A stretch of DNA of 36,786 bases, taken from an uncultured delta proteobacterium (GTDB taxonomy: Bacteria > Myxococcota_A > Polyangia > Haliangiales > Haliangiaceae). Each line of letters starts with the position of its first letter. Positions within the stretch are counted from its first letter, which is position 1. Under the pieces are notes generated by a model. That model did not search any database and had not been told where the DNA came from. It saw only the letters and a program-made list of their open reading frames with translations. A program made the position numbers and the translations under genes. Where the stretch lies: contig CAADGB010000106.1 of the NCBI GenBank assembly GCA_900696455.1, positions 1 to 36,786 on the forward strand. The letters are read 5' to 3'. Below, one piece after another: positions 1-8,054 of this stretch.

Positions 1-168
1 CCGACATCACTCGCGTGACGGCCGCGGCTTGTCGGCCTTCGACACGCCCTCGCTGGCGCTCGGGCGGCTCCTAACGAACGGCGCCGGCAAGCGCCCGACA
101 TCACTCGCGTGACGGCCGCGGCTTGTCGGCCTTCGACACGCCCTCGCTCACGCTCGGGCGGCTCAGGC
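1..168. repeat. 94-bp tandem direct repeat, about 1.8 copies
   Basis: Positions 1-54 recur identically at 95-148. The next 16-20 bases are almost identical (two changes), giving a period of 94 bp. The repeat begins at the window edge, so more copies may lie upstream. No reading frame here has coding character. It probably belongs to the intergenic region behind a gene outside the window. Confidence 0.85.
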
Positions 169-297
169 CGACCGGAGAGATGCAGCTCGCCGTTCATTCC
201 CGCGATCTCCGACCGCGGTCGGTGAAGAGCTCAGGCCGACCGGAGCGATGGGCTCGCCGTTCGTTTCCCGCGATCTCCGACCGCGGTCGGTGAAGGG
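162..297. repeat. 68-bp tandem direct repeat, two copies
   Basis: The block starting CTCAGGCCGACCGGAG at 162 is repeated at 230 with few changes, a period of 68 bp, and a remnant of a third start lies at 298. Each copy carries the perfect 10-bp palindrome GACCGCGGTC (211-220 and 279-288). The array abuts the 94-bp repeat. From 298 to the first gene at about 507 I see no gene, only the short direct repeat reported separately. Confidence 0.8.
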
Positions 298-405
298 CTC
301 AGGGTGAGCGGGTCTTCTTCGAGCCCGAATCCGAACGGTCAGCTCTCGCCCGGGCCGGGCGCGCCGGGCTGGGCGCGCCCGGCGCGGACGCCCTCGCATT
401 ACCCC

Positions 406-432
406 ACAGATCTCGACCGGTTACAGATCTCG
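406..432. promoter_or_regulatory. Paired direct repeat ACAGATCTCG upstream of the ECF operon
   Basis: ACAGATCTCG occurs at 406-415 and again at 423-432, 17 bp start to start, about 75-100 bp before the first gene of the sigma/anti-sigma operon. Two close copies of a 10-mer in the only upstream region of a regulatory operon could be an operator or an autoregulated promoter element. This is inferred from position alone, and no family of binding protein is recognised. Confidence 0.3.
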
Positions 433-506
433 CGGCGCGCGCGTCAACCGGCGCGCCCCCCTGCGGCTCCTGAGCCCTTAGAGTGTACGCGCAAGGACCC
501 ATCCCC

Positions 507-1160
507 TTGTCACGCGAAGTCTCGCTGACCCTGGCGGGCGCGGACGCCCGCGGGCGCCTGCTGGCGGAGCTGGCCGCCGGGCCGGCGCGCAAGGGCTACG
601 CCATCGCCTACGACATGCTCGGCAGCCGCGCCGAGGCGGAGGAGGCCGTGCAGGAGGCGCTGGCCCGTGCGTGCGAGCGCCTGGACGACCTGCGCGATCC
701 GGCGGCGGCCCCGGCCTGGTTCCTCCGCATCGTCGCGACCACGTGCCTGCGCAACCTGCGCCGTCGGCGCCTCAAGCGGGCGGTCTTCGGCCGCTGGTTC
801 GAGCGCGCGACCGCGCCCGACCCGGCGCGCGACGACGGCGCCGCCGCCGGCGCCGAGCCCGCCGATCCCGGCGCCAGCTCGCCCGGGATGCGGGTCGACG
901 ACCTCGACGGTCCGCCGCTGCACGGCACGCGCTCGCAGACCGCGGTCGCCGCGCTGACCGAGCGCGAGGAGGTGGTGGCGATGCTGCGCCACCTCGAGGA
1001 TCTGCCGGCCAAGCAGCGCGCCGCCCTGGTGCTGCGCTACGGCCATGACCTGCCCGTCCCCGAGGTCGCCGCCATGCTCGGCGTCGAGCTCGCCACCGCC
1101 AAGACCCACCTGGTGCGCGGCCTCGCCCGCCTGCGCGACCTGATGGAGGAGCACCGATGA
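507..1160 (+). CDS. ECF-type RNA polymerase sigma factor
   Basis: Extracytoplasmic-function sigma-70 factor that would direct RNA polymerase to a small stress or envelope regulon. Region 2 is seen near residues 20-85 ([17 protein letters not shown], then a basic stretch ending NLRRRRLKR). A low-complexity acidic/alanine linker follows, then region 4 near 160-215 ([30 protein letters not shown] helix-turn-helix). Two starts are possible: GTG at 483 has no ribosome site, while TTG at 507 has AAGGA nine bases upstream and is preferred. The stop overlaps the next gene's ATG (ATGA), so it is co-translated with the anti-sigma factor that follows. The family call is firm; regulon and signal are unknown. 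Confidence 0.88.
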   Translation: MSREVSLTLAGADARGRLLAELAAGPARKGYAIAYDMLGSRAEAEEAVQEALARACERLDDLRDPAAAPAWFLRIVATTCLRNLRRRRLKRAVFGRWFERATAPDPARDDGAAAGAEPADPGASSPGMRVDDLDGPPLHGTRSQTAVAALTEREEVVAMLRHLEDLPAKQRAALVLRYGHDLPVPEVAAMLGVELATAKTHLVRGLARLRDLMEEHR

Positions 1161-1690
1161 AGCGCTGTACCCAGCTCGCCGACTCGCTGGTCACCGGCGA
1201 GCCGCTGTCCGACGCCGAGCGCGCGCACCTGGCGCGCTGCGCCGACTGCGCCCGGCTCGAGCTGGCGGCGCGCCGGGTCGGCGCCACCGCCACCGCCGCC
1301 GAGGCCGGGCCCGGCTTCAGCAGCCGCATGGTCGTCGGCGCGCGGGCCCGCATGGCCACGCGCCGGCGCAACCGCGCGGTCGGCTTCGGCCTGGCCACCG
1401 TGGTCGCCGCCGCGGCGACCGTCCTGGTGGTCACCAACCTGCGCGACCGCGCCGCCCCCGAGCGCGATCCGGTCGTCACTCGCCCCGCCGGGGACGATCC
1501 CACGCCGCCCGCGCCCGGCGAGCCCGATGACGGGCTCGGCGACGACGCGGGCATCACCGACGACGAGCTGCGCGAGCTGGTGGGTGACGCCCGCCTGTCC
1601 CGCGCGCTCGCCCCCACCGCCGACTGGGACCACATCGAGGCCCCGGTCCGCCACTACCGCGCCGTCCTGCGGCACGGAGGAGCGCCATGA
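1157..1690 (+). CDS. Membrane anti-sigma factor with zinc-binding HxxxCxxC motif
   Basis: A 177-residue protein whose N-terminus carries the ZAS-type motif H24-x3-C28-x2-C31. A single membrane segment (about residues 76-94, alanine/valine-rich) and a periplasmic Pro/Asp-rich tail follow. The architecture matches anti-sigma factors that hold their cognate ECF factor at the membrane and release it on an envelope signal. It overlaps the sigma gene by four bases and its own stop overlaps the next gene by four bases, so the three form one translationally coupled unit. It should therefore regulate the sigma factor at 507-1160. The periplasmic tail is short and has no recognised sensor fold, so sensing may depend on the third gene. 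Confidence 0.82.
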   Translation: MKRCTQLADSLVTGEPLSDAERAHLARCADCARLELAARRVGATATAAEAGPGFSSRMVVGARARMATRRRNRAVGFGLATVVAAAATVLVVTNLRDRAAPERDPVVTRPAGDDPTPPAPGEPDDGLGDDAGITDDELRELVGDARLSRALAPTADWDHIEAPVRHYRAVLRHGGAP

Positions 1691-2646
1691 TCCGTCTACA
1701 CACCGTCACCGCCGCCCTGCTCGCCACCGTGCTGGTGGCGCCCTCGTCGATGGCCCAGCCCGAGGCGCCCGAGCCGCCGCCGCTCGATCCGTGGGCGCGC
1801 CCCGCGCCCGCGCCGCGACCGGCCGCGCCGCCGCGTCCGCCGCGTCCGCCGCGCACCAAGGTCAAGGTCGTCATCCCCGACGACGTGCGACCGCATGTCG
1901 AGGCCGAGCTGCGCCGGGCGCAGGCCGAGATCGCGCGCGCCCTGGCCGAGGTCGAGCGCAACCCGCACGTGCCGGCGGCGGTGAAGGCCAAGCTGCGGGC
2001 GCAGCTCGGCCGCCTGCGCACCGCCAAGCTCGACGACCTGGCGGCGATGGCCGCCGAGATGGAGGCGTTCGGCGAGGAGATGGGGCGCTGGGGCGAGGAG
2101 TTCGGCGAGGAGATGGAGCGCATGGGCGAGCAGCTCGGGCGCGACATCCAGCGCGACGTCGAGGCCGCGCTGCGCCGCTCCGGCATCCGCATGCGCGGGG
2201 GCGATCTCGACCTGGACTTCGACTTCGACGACGGCGGCGACGACCGCGACGTGAAGGATCCGTGGGCGACCGCGCCGCGGGCGCCCCGGGGGCGCGGCCC
2301 GGCGGGGCGCGATCCGGTCATCATCGACCTCCGCGATCAGGACTTCGCGCTCGACGTCGACGTCGATGATCTGCAGCTCTCCGCGCCCCAGCGCGCGCAG
2401 CTCAAGCGCATCGCCCAGCAGGAACAGGCGGCGGTCGAGCCGGTGGTGCGCCGCATCGACGCGCTGTCTCGCGAGCTGCGCGCGGAGCTCGAGGACGACG
2501 GCAGCGACGCCGCCACGCTCGATCGGCTGGTCGACGAGCTGTCGCGCCACGAGGGCGAGGTCCGCAAGGCCCGCCTGCGCGCGCTGGTCGAGACCCGCAA
2601 GCTGTTGACCGCCGCCCAGCGCGGCAAGGTCCGCCGCGGTCCCTGA
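1687..2646 (+). CDS. Exported Spy/CpxP-like periplasmic protein
   Basis: A 319-residue protein with a signal peptide (cleavage expected after SMA, residue 23) and a Pro-rich linker. A long charged helical section with repeated GEEMGRWGEEFGEEMERMGEQ-like heptads (about residues 120-160) and an acidic Asp-rich stretch (about 175-195) follow. The C-terminal helical domain contains LQLSAPQRAQLKRIAQQ and ends LLTAAQRGKVRR, resembling the LTxxQ hairpins of Spy/CpxP/CnrX-type periplasmic chaperones and metal sensors. It is the third gene of the coupled sigma/anti-sigma operon, so a role as periplasmic sensor or effector of the envelope response is reasonable. The Spy-like assignment rests on the motif and helical content, not on a full-length match. 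Confidence 0.7.
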   Translation: MIRLHTVTAALLATVLVAPSSMAQPEAPEPPPLDPWARPAPAPRPAAPPRPPRPPRTKVKVVIPDDVRPHVEAELRRAQAEIARALAEVERNPHVPAAVKAKLRAQLGRLRTAKLDDLAAMAAEMEAFGEEMGRWGEEFGEEMERMGEQLGRDIQRDVEAALRRSGIRMRGGDLDLDFDFDDGGDDRDVKDPWATAPRAPRGRGPAGRDPVIIDLRDQDFALDVDVDDLQLSAPQRAQLKRIAQQEQAAVEPVVRRIDALSRELRAELEDDGSDAATLDRLVDELSRHEGEVRKARLRALVETRKLLTAAQRGKVRRGP

Positions 2647-2866
2647 GCCCAGCGCAGCGAGGCGGCGCTGGTCCGGATGAGATCGGACGAGCCCGCCTGC
2701 GGGCGAGGTCGATCGATCGAGGGAGCGCCTGGCATCGATTCGATGACAGGCGGTGAGCCGAGCGCAGCGAGGCGGCTCGGTCCGGATGAGATCGGACGAG
2801 CTGGTCTGCGGGCGAGGTCGATCGATCGAGGGAGCGCCTGGCATCGATTCGATGCCAGGCGCTGAC
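2644..2866. repeat. 110-bp tandem repeat after the sigma operon
   Basis: Two near-identical units start at 2644 and 2754, with the start of a third at 2863. Differences are scattered single bases. Each unit contains GATCGATCGA and ends in an inverted repeat (perfect in unit two, one mismatch in unit one). No gene lies between 2647 and 3021. The rest of the gap holds a minus-oriented copy of the dispersed GAGGACGCCGG element at 2897-2932. Confidence 0.85.
2836..2860 (+). terminator. Perfect 12-bp inverted repeat, possible terminator
   Basis: GCCTGGCATCGA and TCGATGCCAGGC flank a single T, so RNA could fold a stem of about 10 bp with a small loop. It lies about 190 bases after the stop of the Spy-like gene inside the second tandem-repeat unit, and there is no U tract. 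It could serve as an intrinsic-like terminator or be part of a REP-like palindrome. Confidence 0.4.
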
Positions 2867-3021
2867 CCGAGCGGAGCCTGCGGATCTCCTCCGACGCAGA
2901 TCGGCGCCGGCGTCCTCGCCGGGGACCGACCGCGAACGCCCGGAGCCCAGGTCGCGTCGGGCGGCGGCGCGGCGGCCGGCCTTGGACCGGGCGGGCGGGG
3001 GCGTGGTATGAGAGAGCGTCG

Positions 3022-3747
3022 ATGTCGCCGATGTCGTCGCTCCGTGTCGGGCTCGTGTCCCCGGCGGCCCTGGCGTCCCTGGCGCCGGCGGCGCTCGCGG
3101 CGAGCGCCGCGCTGATCGCCGGCTGCAAGGGCGGCGAGGAGAAGGCGGCCACGTCGCCGCCGCCGCCGGTCACGGCGGTGACGCTCGACGCCGGCGCGCC
3201 GCCGCCGCCCGACGCCGGCGTGACGGCGCTGCCGACGTTCGATCCGGGCAGCGGCTTCCACCTCGACGAGGCCCCGGTGGTGCGGCCGTCGGCGCGGACG
3301 CCGGCGCGCGATCGCAAGGTCGTGCAGATCCTGCTCCGGTCGACGCCGACCGGCGCCATCGCCGCGGTCGACGGTGTCCGGCTGGGCTCGACGCCGGTGC
3401 TGTGGGAGGGCGTGCTCGACGGCCAGCCGCACGAGTTCACGTTCGTCGCCGCCGGCCACGCGCTCGCCCGCTACCGCTTCGTGCCGGTGACCGGCGGCAT
3501 CGTCCACGGCACGTTGACCAAGCTGACGAGCGATCGCGACGCCGGCGTGCCGGAGATCCCGCCGGTGGTCGTGCCGCCCGGGCGCGTGCTGGCGTCGCCG
3601 CCGCCGGTGCACCCGGGCGCGCCGCGGGTGACCCCGCCCCCGGCCCCGCCCTCGCCGCCGCCACCGCCGGTCGACGCGGCGCCGGCCGCCGTCGCGCCGC
3701 CGCCGGTGGACGCCTCGCCGGCGTCGCCGTTCGCGCCGCCACCCTGA
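3022..3747 (+). CDS. PEGA-domain lipoprotein, Pro-rich tail
   Basis: A 241-residue lipoprotein with a signal peptide ending in the lipobox LIAGC (Cys34). Residues from about 95 to 165 form a PEGA-like domain (ILLRSTPTGAIAAVDG, GSTPVLWEG, then the aromatic strand). PEGA is a surface beta module common in Myxococcota that is thought to bind wall or extracellular polymers. The last 60 residues are almost entirely Pro/Ala/Val. A weak GAGAG ribosome site lies before the ATG at 3022; ATG at 3031 is a possible alternative. It converges with the gene at 3869. No enzymatic function is visible. Confidence 0.72.
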   Translation: MSPMSSLRVGLVSPAALASLAPAALAASAALIAGCKGGEEKAATSPPPPVTAVTLDAGAPPPPDAGVTALPTFDPGSGFHLDEAPVVRPSARTPARDRKVVQILLRSTPTGAIAAVDGVRLGSTPVLWEGVLDGQPHEFTFVAAGHALARYRFVPVTGGIVHGTLTKLTSDRDAGVPEIPPVVVPPGRVLASPPPVHPGAPRVTPPPAPPSPPPPPVDAAPAAVAPPPVDASPASPFAPPP

Positions 3748-3751
3748 GGAT

Positions 3752-3772
3752 GAGGACGCCGGTGCCGACCTG
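3752..3772 (+). repeat. Dispersed GAGGACGCCGGTGCCGACCTG-type element, copy 2
   Basis: These 21 bases are identical to 8372-8392 and match, inverted and with two changes, the block at 2897-2932. Each copy sits just past the 3' end of a gene. The next 30 bases contain a 14-bp tandem duplication (ACACGTCGGCCGCG at 3801-3829). Confidence 0.6.
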
Positions 3773-3836
3773 CGCGAGCCGAGGGCACCGCGGCTCGGTC
3801 ACACGTCGGCCGCGACACGTCGGCCGCGACCGAGAT

Positions 3837-3864
3837 GACCGGGTGAGCACCTCCGCACCCGGTC
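3837..3864. terminator. Hairpin between convergent genes
   Basis: GACCGGGTG (3837-3845) and CACCCGGTC (3856-3864) form a perfect 9-bp stem with a 10-base loop. It is placed exactly between the plus-strand lipoprotein gene ending at 3747 and the minus-strand gene ending at 3869. The position suits a two-way terminator, but there is no U run. Confidence 0.45.
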
Positions 3865-3868
3865 GGGC

Positions 3869-5089
3869 TCAGTCGACGCGGTAGAGCGTGATGAGCTTGC
3901 TGCCGCGGTCGAAGCCGGCGTTCTTCTCCATCACCCACAGCACGTCGCCGACCCAGCCCCAGCGCAGGCGCTGCTTGGGGGCGAGGATGCGCGCGCGGCG
4001 CACGGCGCGGTCGCCGTCGACCTCGAACAGATCGAGGTACTCGGGATCGGCCTTCTTGCGCGCGACCGCCGGCGGGTTGACCGGATCGACCTGGAGCGAG
4101 AACCACAGCCGGTCGCCGCGGACGCCGTGCTGCAGCGACGCGGCGACGTAGTGGACCAGCGGCTGGTCGAGGGTGACCGCGCGCGGCACGCCGTCGCGCC
4201 AGACCTCGACCTCGCTGTTGTCTTCCTTCATCCGCGCGAACAGCCGGGACGGGCTGGCGGCCAGGACCTCGAGCTGACGGGCGCGACCGAGCAGGTCGGT
4301 GATGGGCTCGTCCTTGACCCACGCGCCGGTGAGCAGGCTCCACGCCGCCGCGGTGTCGGGCGAGCGCTGGTCCTCCTTCTTGCGCCACACGCCGCCGCGG
4401 GTGCCGACCGCGACGGTCATGTCGTCCAGGAAGTAGACCGGGGAGAAGTCGAGCCTGGCGTCGCGGCCGTCGGGGCCGACGAGGAGGCGGCCGGGCCGGC
4501 GCGTCACCTTGGTGGCCTTCATCAGGTCGAAGGCCTCGAGCTGGTGCAGGGTGCCGCCGCGCGCCTTCGGGTCCAGGGTGTAGGCGATGACGGTGGGCTT
4601 GCCGCCGACGTCGCGCAGGAAGACGTCGGTGGCGGGGCGGTGCTTCTTCGCGCCCCTGACCGGCCGGCCGTCGAGGCCGAGCAGCGTGCCGGTGGCCGGG
4701 CCGCCGTCGAGCGACGCGCCGACGACGAAGACCCGGTCGCCCAGGAGGTAGAAGCGGCGCACCTGCGGCGCGATCGCGGCGACGTCGAGGCGGGCGATGG
4801 CGCCGGCGTCGGCCATGCCGATGAGCTCGAGCTCGACCTGATCGGCGCCGTCGGTGACGACCACGCCGAGGCGGGCGCCGTCGGTGGTGACCACGTCGTC
4901 GAGGAAGCCGCGCTCGGGCGCGAACGCGCCGAGCGCGGACAGGCCGACCAAGGGCGGCGGCGGCGGCGCCTTGACCACCGGCGGGGGCGGCGGCGGCCGG
5001 CGCGGCGCCGGCCGGGCGGGCTGGGCCACCGCGGTCGCGGCGGCGGCGAGGCCGATCGTACACAGGATGGTCGTGAGTCGAGCGCGCAT
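3869..5089 (-). CDS. Exported protein of unknown function
   Basis: A 406-residue protein with a clear signal peptide (cleavage expected after TAVA, residue 22) and a Pro-rich linker. A mature part of about 350 residues follows, made of short beta-strand segments (LGVVVTDGADQVELELIG, RRFYLLGDRVFVVGAS, RWGWVGDVLWVMEKN), which suggests a beta-propeller-like or repetitive beta fold. I do not recognise a family and see no catalytic motif. Two adjacent ATGs exist at 5092 and 5089; GGAGGGG directly precedes the first, so the second is the likelier start. The gene is transcribed away from the methylase-like gene at 5262. Confidence 0.7.
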   Translation of the reverse strand: MRARLTTILCTIGLAAAATAVAQPARPAPRRPPPPPPVVKAPPPPPLVGLSALGAFAPERGFLDDVVTTDGARLGVVVTDGADQVELELIGMADAGAIARLDVAAIAPQVRRFYLLGDRVFVVGASLDGGPATGTLLGLDGRPVRGAKKHRPATDVFLRDVGGKPTVIAYTLDPKARGGTLHQLEAFDLMKATKVTRRPGRLLVGPDGRDARLDFSPVYFLDDMTVAVGTRGGVWRKKEDQRSPDTAAAWSLLTGAWVKDEPITDLLGRARQLEVLAASPSRLFARMKEDNSEVEVWRDGVPRAVTLDQPLVHYVAASLQHGVRGDRLWFSLQVDPVNPPAVARKKADPEYLDLFEVDGDRAVRRARILAPKQRLRWGWVGDVLWVMEKNAGFDRGSKLITLYRVD

Positions 5090-5261
5090 CATCCCCTCCG
5101 CGTCCGGGCTTGCCACGGCCAGCCGCCGGGCGCAACCGCGGACGGGGCCCGCGTGGTCGGCCACGCGCGGTCGAGGGCGATCGGAACGCGACCGCCGCCG
5201 CCGGCGAGCGAGCCGGGGTCGCCCCTGGCGTGCGTGCCGCGCCCGGGGGAAGCTGCAGGTC

Positions 5262-5966
5262 GTGGCCAGCCCGCCCGACGTCGATCCGGATGCGTCCGAT
5301 CCGCCCGGGCGGGCCAGGGCACCGCGCACCGTCCACCACGGCGACGGCGTCGCCTTCCTGGCAGCCGCAGGCTGGCCAGCCGATCACGCGGTGGTGACGT
5401 CGCTGCCCGATCACTCGGAGCTGCCGGGGCTAGGCGTCGACGGCTGGCGACGGTGGTTCGTCGACACCGTGGCCCTGGCCTGCCGTGCGGTCGCCGACGA
5501 CGGCGTCGCGATCTTCTACCAGACCGACGTCAAGCACGACGGGCGGTGGATCGACAAGGGCCACCTCGTGCACCTGGGCGCCGACGCCGCCGGCAGTCAC
5601 CTCCTGTGGCACAAGATCGCGTGCCGGGTGGCGCCCGGCACGATCACCTTCGGCCGCCCGGCCTACGCCCACGTCCTGTGCGTGTCGCGCGCCCTCCGGC
5701 TACCGCCCGGCCGCTCGACCGCTGACGTCCTGCCCGGGCTCGGCGAGATGCCGTGGTCGCGGGCGATGGGCGTCGACGTGGCGCGGGCGGTGGCGCGCTT
5801 CCTGTGCGAGCACACGTCGACGCGGGGGGTGGTCGATCCGTTCTGCGGCGTGGGGACGATGCTGGCGGCCGCCAACGAGCGCGGGCTGGCGGCGATCGGC
5901 GTCGAGCTGTCGCGGCGGCGAGCGGCGCGGGCGCGGCGGCTGGAGCTGGGACCTGGATCGGGTTGA
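5262..5966 (+). CDS. DNA-methylase-like SAM-dependent methyltransferase with SLPD motif
   Basis: A 234-residue protein starting at GTG 5262 (GGGGGA about 11 bases upstream). Motif order is that of beta-class N4/N6 amino-methyltransferases. The catalytic loop lies near the N-terminus (T46-S-L-P-D50-H-S-E) and the AdoMet-binding motif near the C-terminus (DPFCGVGT at 192-199, followed by AAIGVEL). In classical DNA methylases the loop reads TSPPY or DPPY; here it is SLPD, with Asp in place of the stacking aromatic residue. It lacks an obvious target-recognition region and has no restriction partner beside it. It may be an orphan DNA methylase, an RNA methylase, or a relative with another substrate. 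The fold is confident, the substrate unknown. The open frame continues upstream, but that part is antisense to the neighbouring gene. Confidence 0.72.
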   Translation: MASPPDVDPDASDPPGRARAPRTVHHGDGVAFLAAAGWPADHAVVTSLPDHSELPGLGVDGWRRWFVDTVALACRAVADDGVAIFYQTDVKHDGRWIDKGHLVHLGADAAGSHLLWHKIACRVAPGTITFGRPAYAHVLCVSRALRLPPGRSTADVLPGLGEMPWSRAMGVDVARAVARFLCEHTSTRGVVDPFCGVGTMLAAANERGLAAIGVELSRRRAARARRLELGPGSG

Positions 5967-6054
5967 CGCCCCGGCGGCGACGCGGTCTCCGGGGAACCTC
6001 CGGGCGGATGCGATCGGGTGGTGCGGCGGACGGCGGCGCGCGCGGCGCGGCCGC

Positions 6055-6918
6055 TCAGAAGCCGAGGTGGTACGCGCGAGGGGCGCCGTCGGCCCAGCAC
6101 ACGAGCGCGGCGGCGTCGCCGCCGGAGAGCACGAGCCCGTCGCCGGCGCAGGGCGCGGTGATGGTGCGGCGGCGCGAGGTGGGCCCCCAGCTCAGGCGGC
6201 CGTGGCCGTCGCCGCGGGCGATCCCGAGGAGCGTGAGCCCGCCGAGGGCGGCGGCGAGGGCGAGGGGCTCGAGGGGGTCGAGCTCGGGCGGCGCGGCGGG
6301 GGCGGGCAGAGGTGGCGGGGCGGGGACGGGGCGGCCGGCGCCGAGCTGGTGGTGGTGGCCGGAGGAGAGGGTGAGCCAGAGGCCACGCGGGCAGGCGGCG
6401 TCGGGATCGGGGTCGGAGTCGGCGTCGGGATCGGAGTCGGAGTCGGAGTCGGAGCCGGAGTCGGAGTCGGAGTCGGAGCCGGAGCCGGAGTCGGAGCCGG
6501 AGTCGGAGTCGGACTCGGCGTCGGCGTCGGCGTCGGCGTCGGGATCGGAGTCGGGACCGGAGTCGGGATCGGAATCGGAGTCGGAGTCGGAGTCGGAGTC
6601 GGTCTCGGAATCGGAATCGGAGTCGGAGTCGGACTCGGCCCCGGCCCCGGCCGTGGTGCACGCCGCGGCGCGGACCGCCTCGACGCGGTCGGGGCGACCG
6701 TCGCCGTCGAGGTCGAGCTCGAGCGCACAGTGGCCCGGTCCCAGGAAGCAGTCGGCGACGAGAGTCCGCGGGCGCGGGTGGGTGGAGGGGCGTGGTGGCG
6801 CGGCGCAGGCGAGCGCGGCGGCCAGCGGCGCCAGCGCGGCGGCCAGCGGCGCGAGCGCGGCGGCCAGCGGCGCCAGCGGCGCGAGCGCGGTGAAACCGGG
6901 GGCGAGCGCGCGGCGCAT
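6055..6918 (-). CDS. Exported Asp/Ser-repeat protein with EF-hand loop
   Basis: A 287-residue protein. The N-terminus is a long hydrophobic Ala/Leu signal segment built from tandem APLAAAL heptapeptides and ending ALACAAP (lipoprotein-like or ordinary cleavage). Residues 69-80 ([12 protein letters not shown]) match a calcium EF-hand loop at positions 1, 3, 5, 9 and 12. From about residue 95 to 174 the chain is a Ser-Asp/Pro-Asp/Ala-Asp/Gly-Asp repeat with Asp at nearly every second residue. The C-terminal 110 residues contain cysteines and an ordinary globular-looking sequence ending AYHLGF. Two other frames through the repeat are open (Val-Gly and Thr-Pro repeats) but lose sense outside it. 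A calcium-binding surface or secreted protein is inferred; no family is recognised for the C-terminal part. It converges with the methylase gene. Confidence 0.7.
   Translation of the reverse strand: MRRALAPGFTALAPLAPLAAALAPLAAALAPLAAALACAAPPRPSTHPRPRTLVADCFLGPGHCALELDLDGDGRPDRVEAVRAAACTTAGAGAESDSDSDSDSETDSDSDSDSDSDPDSGPDSDPDADADADAESDSDSGSDSGSGSDSDSDSGSDSDSDSDPDADSDPDPDAACPRGLWLTLSSGHHHQLGAGRPVPAPPPLPAPAAPPELDPLEPLALAAALGGLTLLGIARGDGHGRLSWGPTSRRRTITAPCAGDGLVLSGGDAAALVCWADGAPRAYHLGF
6397..6636. repeat. Hexanucleotide microsatellite inside the Asp/Ser-repeat gene
   Basis: About 240 bp of imperfect 6-bp units (GTCGGA, GTCGGG, GTCGGC on the plus strand) encode the Ser-Asp dipeptide tract on the minus strand. 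The six-base period means gain or loss of units keeps the frame, so tract length can vary without destroying the gene. Confidence 0.9.
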
Positions 6919-6967
6919 GCGGAGAGGGTTGTACGAGACGCGGCGGGCGGCGACGGTCAGGGGCGCG

Positions 6968-7876
6968 TCAGGAGGTGGCCGCGAGGGCGACCGCGAGCTC
7001 GGCGGCGACCGCGGCGTCATGGCGGACGAGGGCGCGGTTGGCGGCGACGGCGGCGCCGCCGGTGGCGCGGGCCAGGCGGGCGAGCAGGAACGGGGTCAGG
7101 CGCTTGCCGGAGACGGCCTCGGCGCGGGCGTCGGCGACCGCGGCGTCGATGGCGGCGCCGATCGTCGCCTCGTCGAGGGCGGCCGCCGCCGGGATCGGGT
7201 TGCAGACCAGCACGCCGCCCTGGCCCAGGCCGTCCCAGCGCGCGCGGCAGATCGCGGCCAGGGTGGCGACGTCGTCGACGCGGTGATCGAGGCGCAGGCC
7301 GGAGCTGCGGGTGTAGAAGGCCGGCAGCTCGTCGGTGCGGTGACCGACGACCAGCACGCCGAGCGCCTCGAGCTGCTCGAGGGTGCGGGGCAGGTCGAGG
7401 ATGGCCTTGGCGCCGGCGGAGACCACGGCGATCGGCGTGCGGGCGAGCGCCAGCAGGTCGTGCGAGACGTCGCCGCTGTCGCCGCGGTGGACGCCGCCGA
7501 TGCCGCCGGTGGCGAAGACGCGGATCCCGGCGCGCCTCGCCAGGACGGCGGTGGCGCTGACCGTGGTCGCGGCGTCGCCGCCGCGGGCGAGGTGGACGGC
7601 GAGGTCGGCGGCGCCGGCCTTGGCGAAGCGGGCGCCGTCGGCGGCGAGGGTGGCCAGCGCGTCGGCGGGCAGGCCGATGCGGACGCGTCCGGCGACCACG
7701 GCGATCGTCGCCGGCGTGGCGCCGCCGGCGCGCACCGTGGCCTCGAGCTCGCGCGCGACCTCGAGGTTGTCGGGGTAGGGCAGGCCGTGGGCGACCAGCG
7801 TGGACTCCAGCGCCACCACCGGCGCGCCGACGGCGAGCGCGGCGGCGACCTCGGGCGCGACGTCGAGGGGGAGCAT
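6968..7876 (-). CDS. Pseudouridine-5'-phosphate glycosidase
   Basis: Cleaves the C-C glycosidic bond of pseudouridine 5'-phosphate to uracil and ribose 5-phosphate in pseudouridine salvage (reversible in vitro). At 302 residues it has the usual length for the PsuG/IndA family. Family motifs are all present: [10 protein letters not shown] with Glu24, [27 protein letters not shown]-type stretch around 105-131, the acidic region ending D140, VSAGAKAIL with the Schiff-base lysine K157, CNPIP near 225, and GKRLTPFLL near 258. AAGG lies about eight bases before the ATG. The kinase PsuK that normally makes the substrate is not beside it, so this copy stands alone here. Confidence 0.95.
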   Translation of the reverse strand: MLPLDVAPEVAAALAVGAPVVALESTLVAHGLPYPDNLEVARELEATVRAGGATPATIAVVAGRVRIGLPADALATLAADGARFAKAGAADLAVHLARGGDAATTVSATAVLARRAGIRVFATGGIGGVHRGDSGDVSHDLLALARTPIAVVSAGAKAILDLPRTLEQLEALGVLVVGHRTDELPAFYTRSSGLRLDHRVDDVATLAAICRARWDGLGQGGVLVCNPIPAAAALDEATIGAAIDAAVADARAEAVSGKRLTPFLLARLARATGGAAVAANRALVRHDAAVAAELAVALAATS

Positions 7877-8054
7877 CGCGGGACCTTAGGGCGCGCGTAC
7901 GGGGAACTCAATCGCGCTCGCGGCCGATCCATCCCGGCTGGCGTCGCTGCCGGCGCCGGTCCTCGGGCCGGCCGAGGATGCGCCCTCGGAGCGGGGGAGC
8001 CGACGCGGCGCGCGCACCGGTGGTCAGGCGCGGCCGGACGCGGTAGATCGGGGC

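Noticed and set aside
6397-6636. Val-Gly and Thr-Pro repeat proteins from the hexamer tract
   Set aside because: Other frames of the same microsatellite; outside the tract they lose sense, while the Asp/Ser frame has Cys, an EF-hand and a signal segment.
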